This document shows, one piece after another, positions 63,635 through 64,000 of a stretch of 64,000 nucleotides of DNA; positions within the stretch are counted from its first letter, which is position 1; every line of letters begins with the position of its first letter. Both the position numbers and the translations under genes were made by a program. Below the pieces are notes generated by a model, which saw only the letters and a program-made list of their open reading frames with translations, made no database searches and was not told the origin of the DNA. Origin of the DNA: GCA-2687025 sp964473525 (lineage in GTDB: Bacteria > Poribacteria > WGA-4E > GCA-2687025); NCBI GenBank assembly GCA_964473525.1, contig CAYYPK010000004.1:62001-126000 (forward strand), given 5' to 3'.

Positions 63635-63679
63635 GTGCCCGTTTTCAGAGCGCATGCCATGCAGCAGAGCTCTGGACTC

Positions 63680-63712
63680 CTTCACCTCGCAGGGGAAGGT
63701 TGAGATGGGGTC
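63680..63712 (-). repeat. Palindromic REP-like element (decayed, reverse orientation)
   Basis: CCTTCACCTCGCAGGGGAAGG is followed by TTGAGATGGGG; in reverse this is CCCCATCTCAACCTTCCCCT with a weakened second arm. It lies between the small-RNA terminator and the 3' end of the GalU-like gene. Confidence 0.55.
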
Positions 63713-63783
63713 TTCTGGTAGGCGCCCAGGGCGCCAGCTGCTGGGGCCGCGGACAGGGCGGCGGCAGCCCCGCGCCTGTTCGG

Positions 63784-63999
63784 CTAGATGAGATCTGCGG
63801 CGTACCTGCGCAGTTCATCGCAGTCAGAGCCGCCAGCGAGGGCGTAGTGCAGGTAAGCCTTCTGCGCGTCCAAAGGCGTGCCAACGCTGAGCCAGGTTCC
63901 ATCCAACTCGACCGCTACGAGCTCCTTAGCGGCGGCGTTGTGCTGCTGTAGTGCCGTGAAGTCCAACTCAGCCTGGATCGACCCCTCTGCGCCTGTAAG
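63784..63999 (-). CDS. Nucleotidyltransferase family (GalU-like), C-terminal fragment
   Basis: The minus-strand frame is open to the right edge (71 codons plus stop). Its key part VELDGTWLSVGTPLDAQKAY matches the C-terminal product loop of UTP-glucose-1-phosphate uridylyltransferases and related sugar nucleotidyltransferases, which read GTWLDIGTPxxYxxA. The 5' part lies outside the window. It would supply UDP-sugars to glycosyltransferases such as those in this window. The assignment is tentative because only the end is present. Confidence 0.6.
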   Translation of the reverse strand, partial: LTGAEGSIQAELDFTALQQHNAAAKELVAVELDGTWLSVGTPLDAQKAYLHYALAGGSDCDELRRYAADLI

Positions 64000-64000
64000 G

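Overview
The window is a GC-rich bacterial chromosome segment from a Gram-negative organism. The lipid A genes (an LpxC/FabZ fusion, LpxA, LpxI), an outer-membrane barrel and a MMPL exporter show a diderm envelope. Two giant secreted proteins end in an almost identical tag (LLPNYPNPFNPETWIPF and LLPNYPNPFNPDTWIPF) followed by an FlgD-like fold. Tags of this kind are typical of Candidatus Poribacteria and related FCB-group lineages, so I infer a Poribacteria-like genome, probably a metagenome or single-cell assembly because there is a 10-N gap at 12682-12691. No tRNA, rRNA, CRISPR array, transposase or phage gene was recognised.

Layout. 1-4 kb: 3' end of a MetE-like gene, a CgeB-like glycosyltransferase with TPRs, and a CoA-disulfide-reductase-type flavoprotein. 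4-8.1 kb: a methyltransferase, a secreted lipoprotein and a zincin-like lipoprotein, separated by repeat-rich spacers holding palindromic elements, a duplicated promoter segment and a relic of the neighbouring porin gene. 8.1-13.4 kb: a MMPL exporter, LolA-like protein and outer-membrane barrel operon next to a TetR regulator. 13.7-21.6 kb: a Gfo/Idh/MocA oxidoreductase, then a tightly overlapping minus-strand operon (YdjY-acylphosphatase fusion, an internally duplicated protein, a PQQ-type propeller and a rifampicin-phosphotransferase-like PEP enzyme). 22.2-29.6 kb: a giant cadherin-repeat surface protein split by one extra G in a G7 tract. 29.8-38.3 kb: a triheme membrane cytochrome, sulfatase and glycosyltransferase pair, GNAT, peptide deformylase, LarE, a primary-type sigma factor, S20 and XdhC. 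38.3-41.3 kb: lipid A genes. 41.5-50.1 kb: cysteine desulfurase, a second giant secreted protein built from four WSPDG propellers, an MDR dehydrogenase and an APH-like kinase. 50.3-64 kb: a HEAT plus glycosidase fusion, GNAT, an ECF sigma factor with a long C-terminal extension, a beta-lactamase-family hydrolase, a large membrane protein, a thioredoxin-NHL protein, TlpA, a small secreted protein, a TIM-barrel isomerase and the 3' end of a GalU-like gene.

The most interesting non-coding locus is 63354-63634. It has dyad sites, a sigma-54 -24/-12 promoter with exact GG-N10-GC spacing, about 110 nt without an ORF, and a strong intrinsic terminator. This predicts an enhancer-dependent small RNA with two exposed CCUCC motifs. 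A second theme is genome wear. A family of CCTTCCCC...GGGGAAGG palindromes is scattered over at least six intergenic sites, and two truncated gene relics (of the porin and of the Gfo/Idh gene, the latter with its promoter) lie in intergenic DNA.
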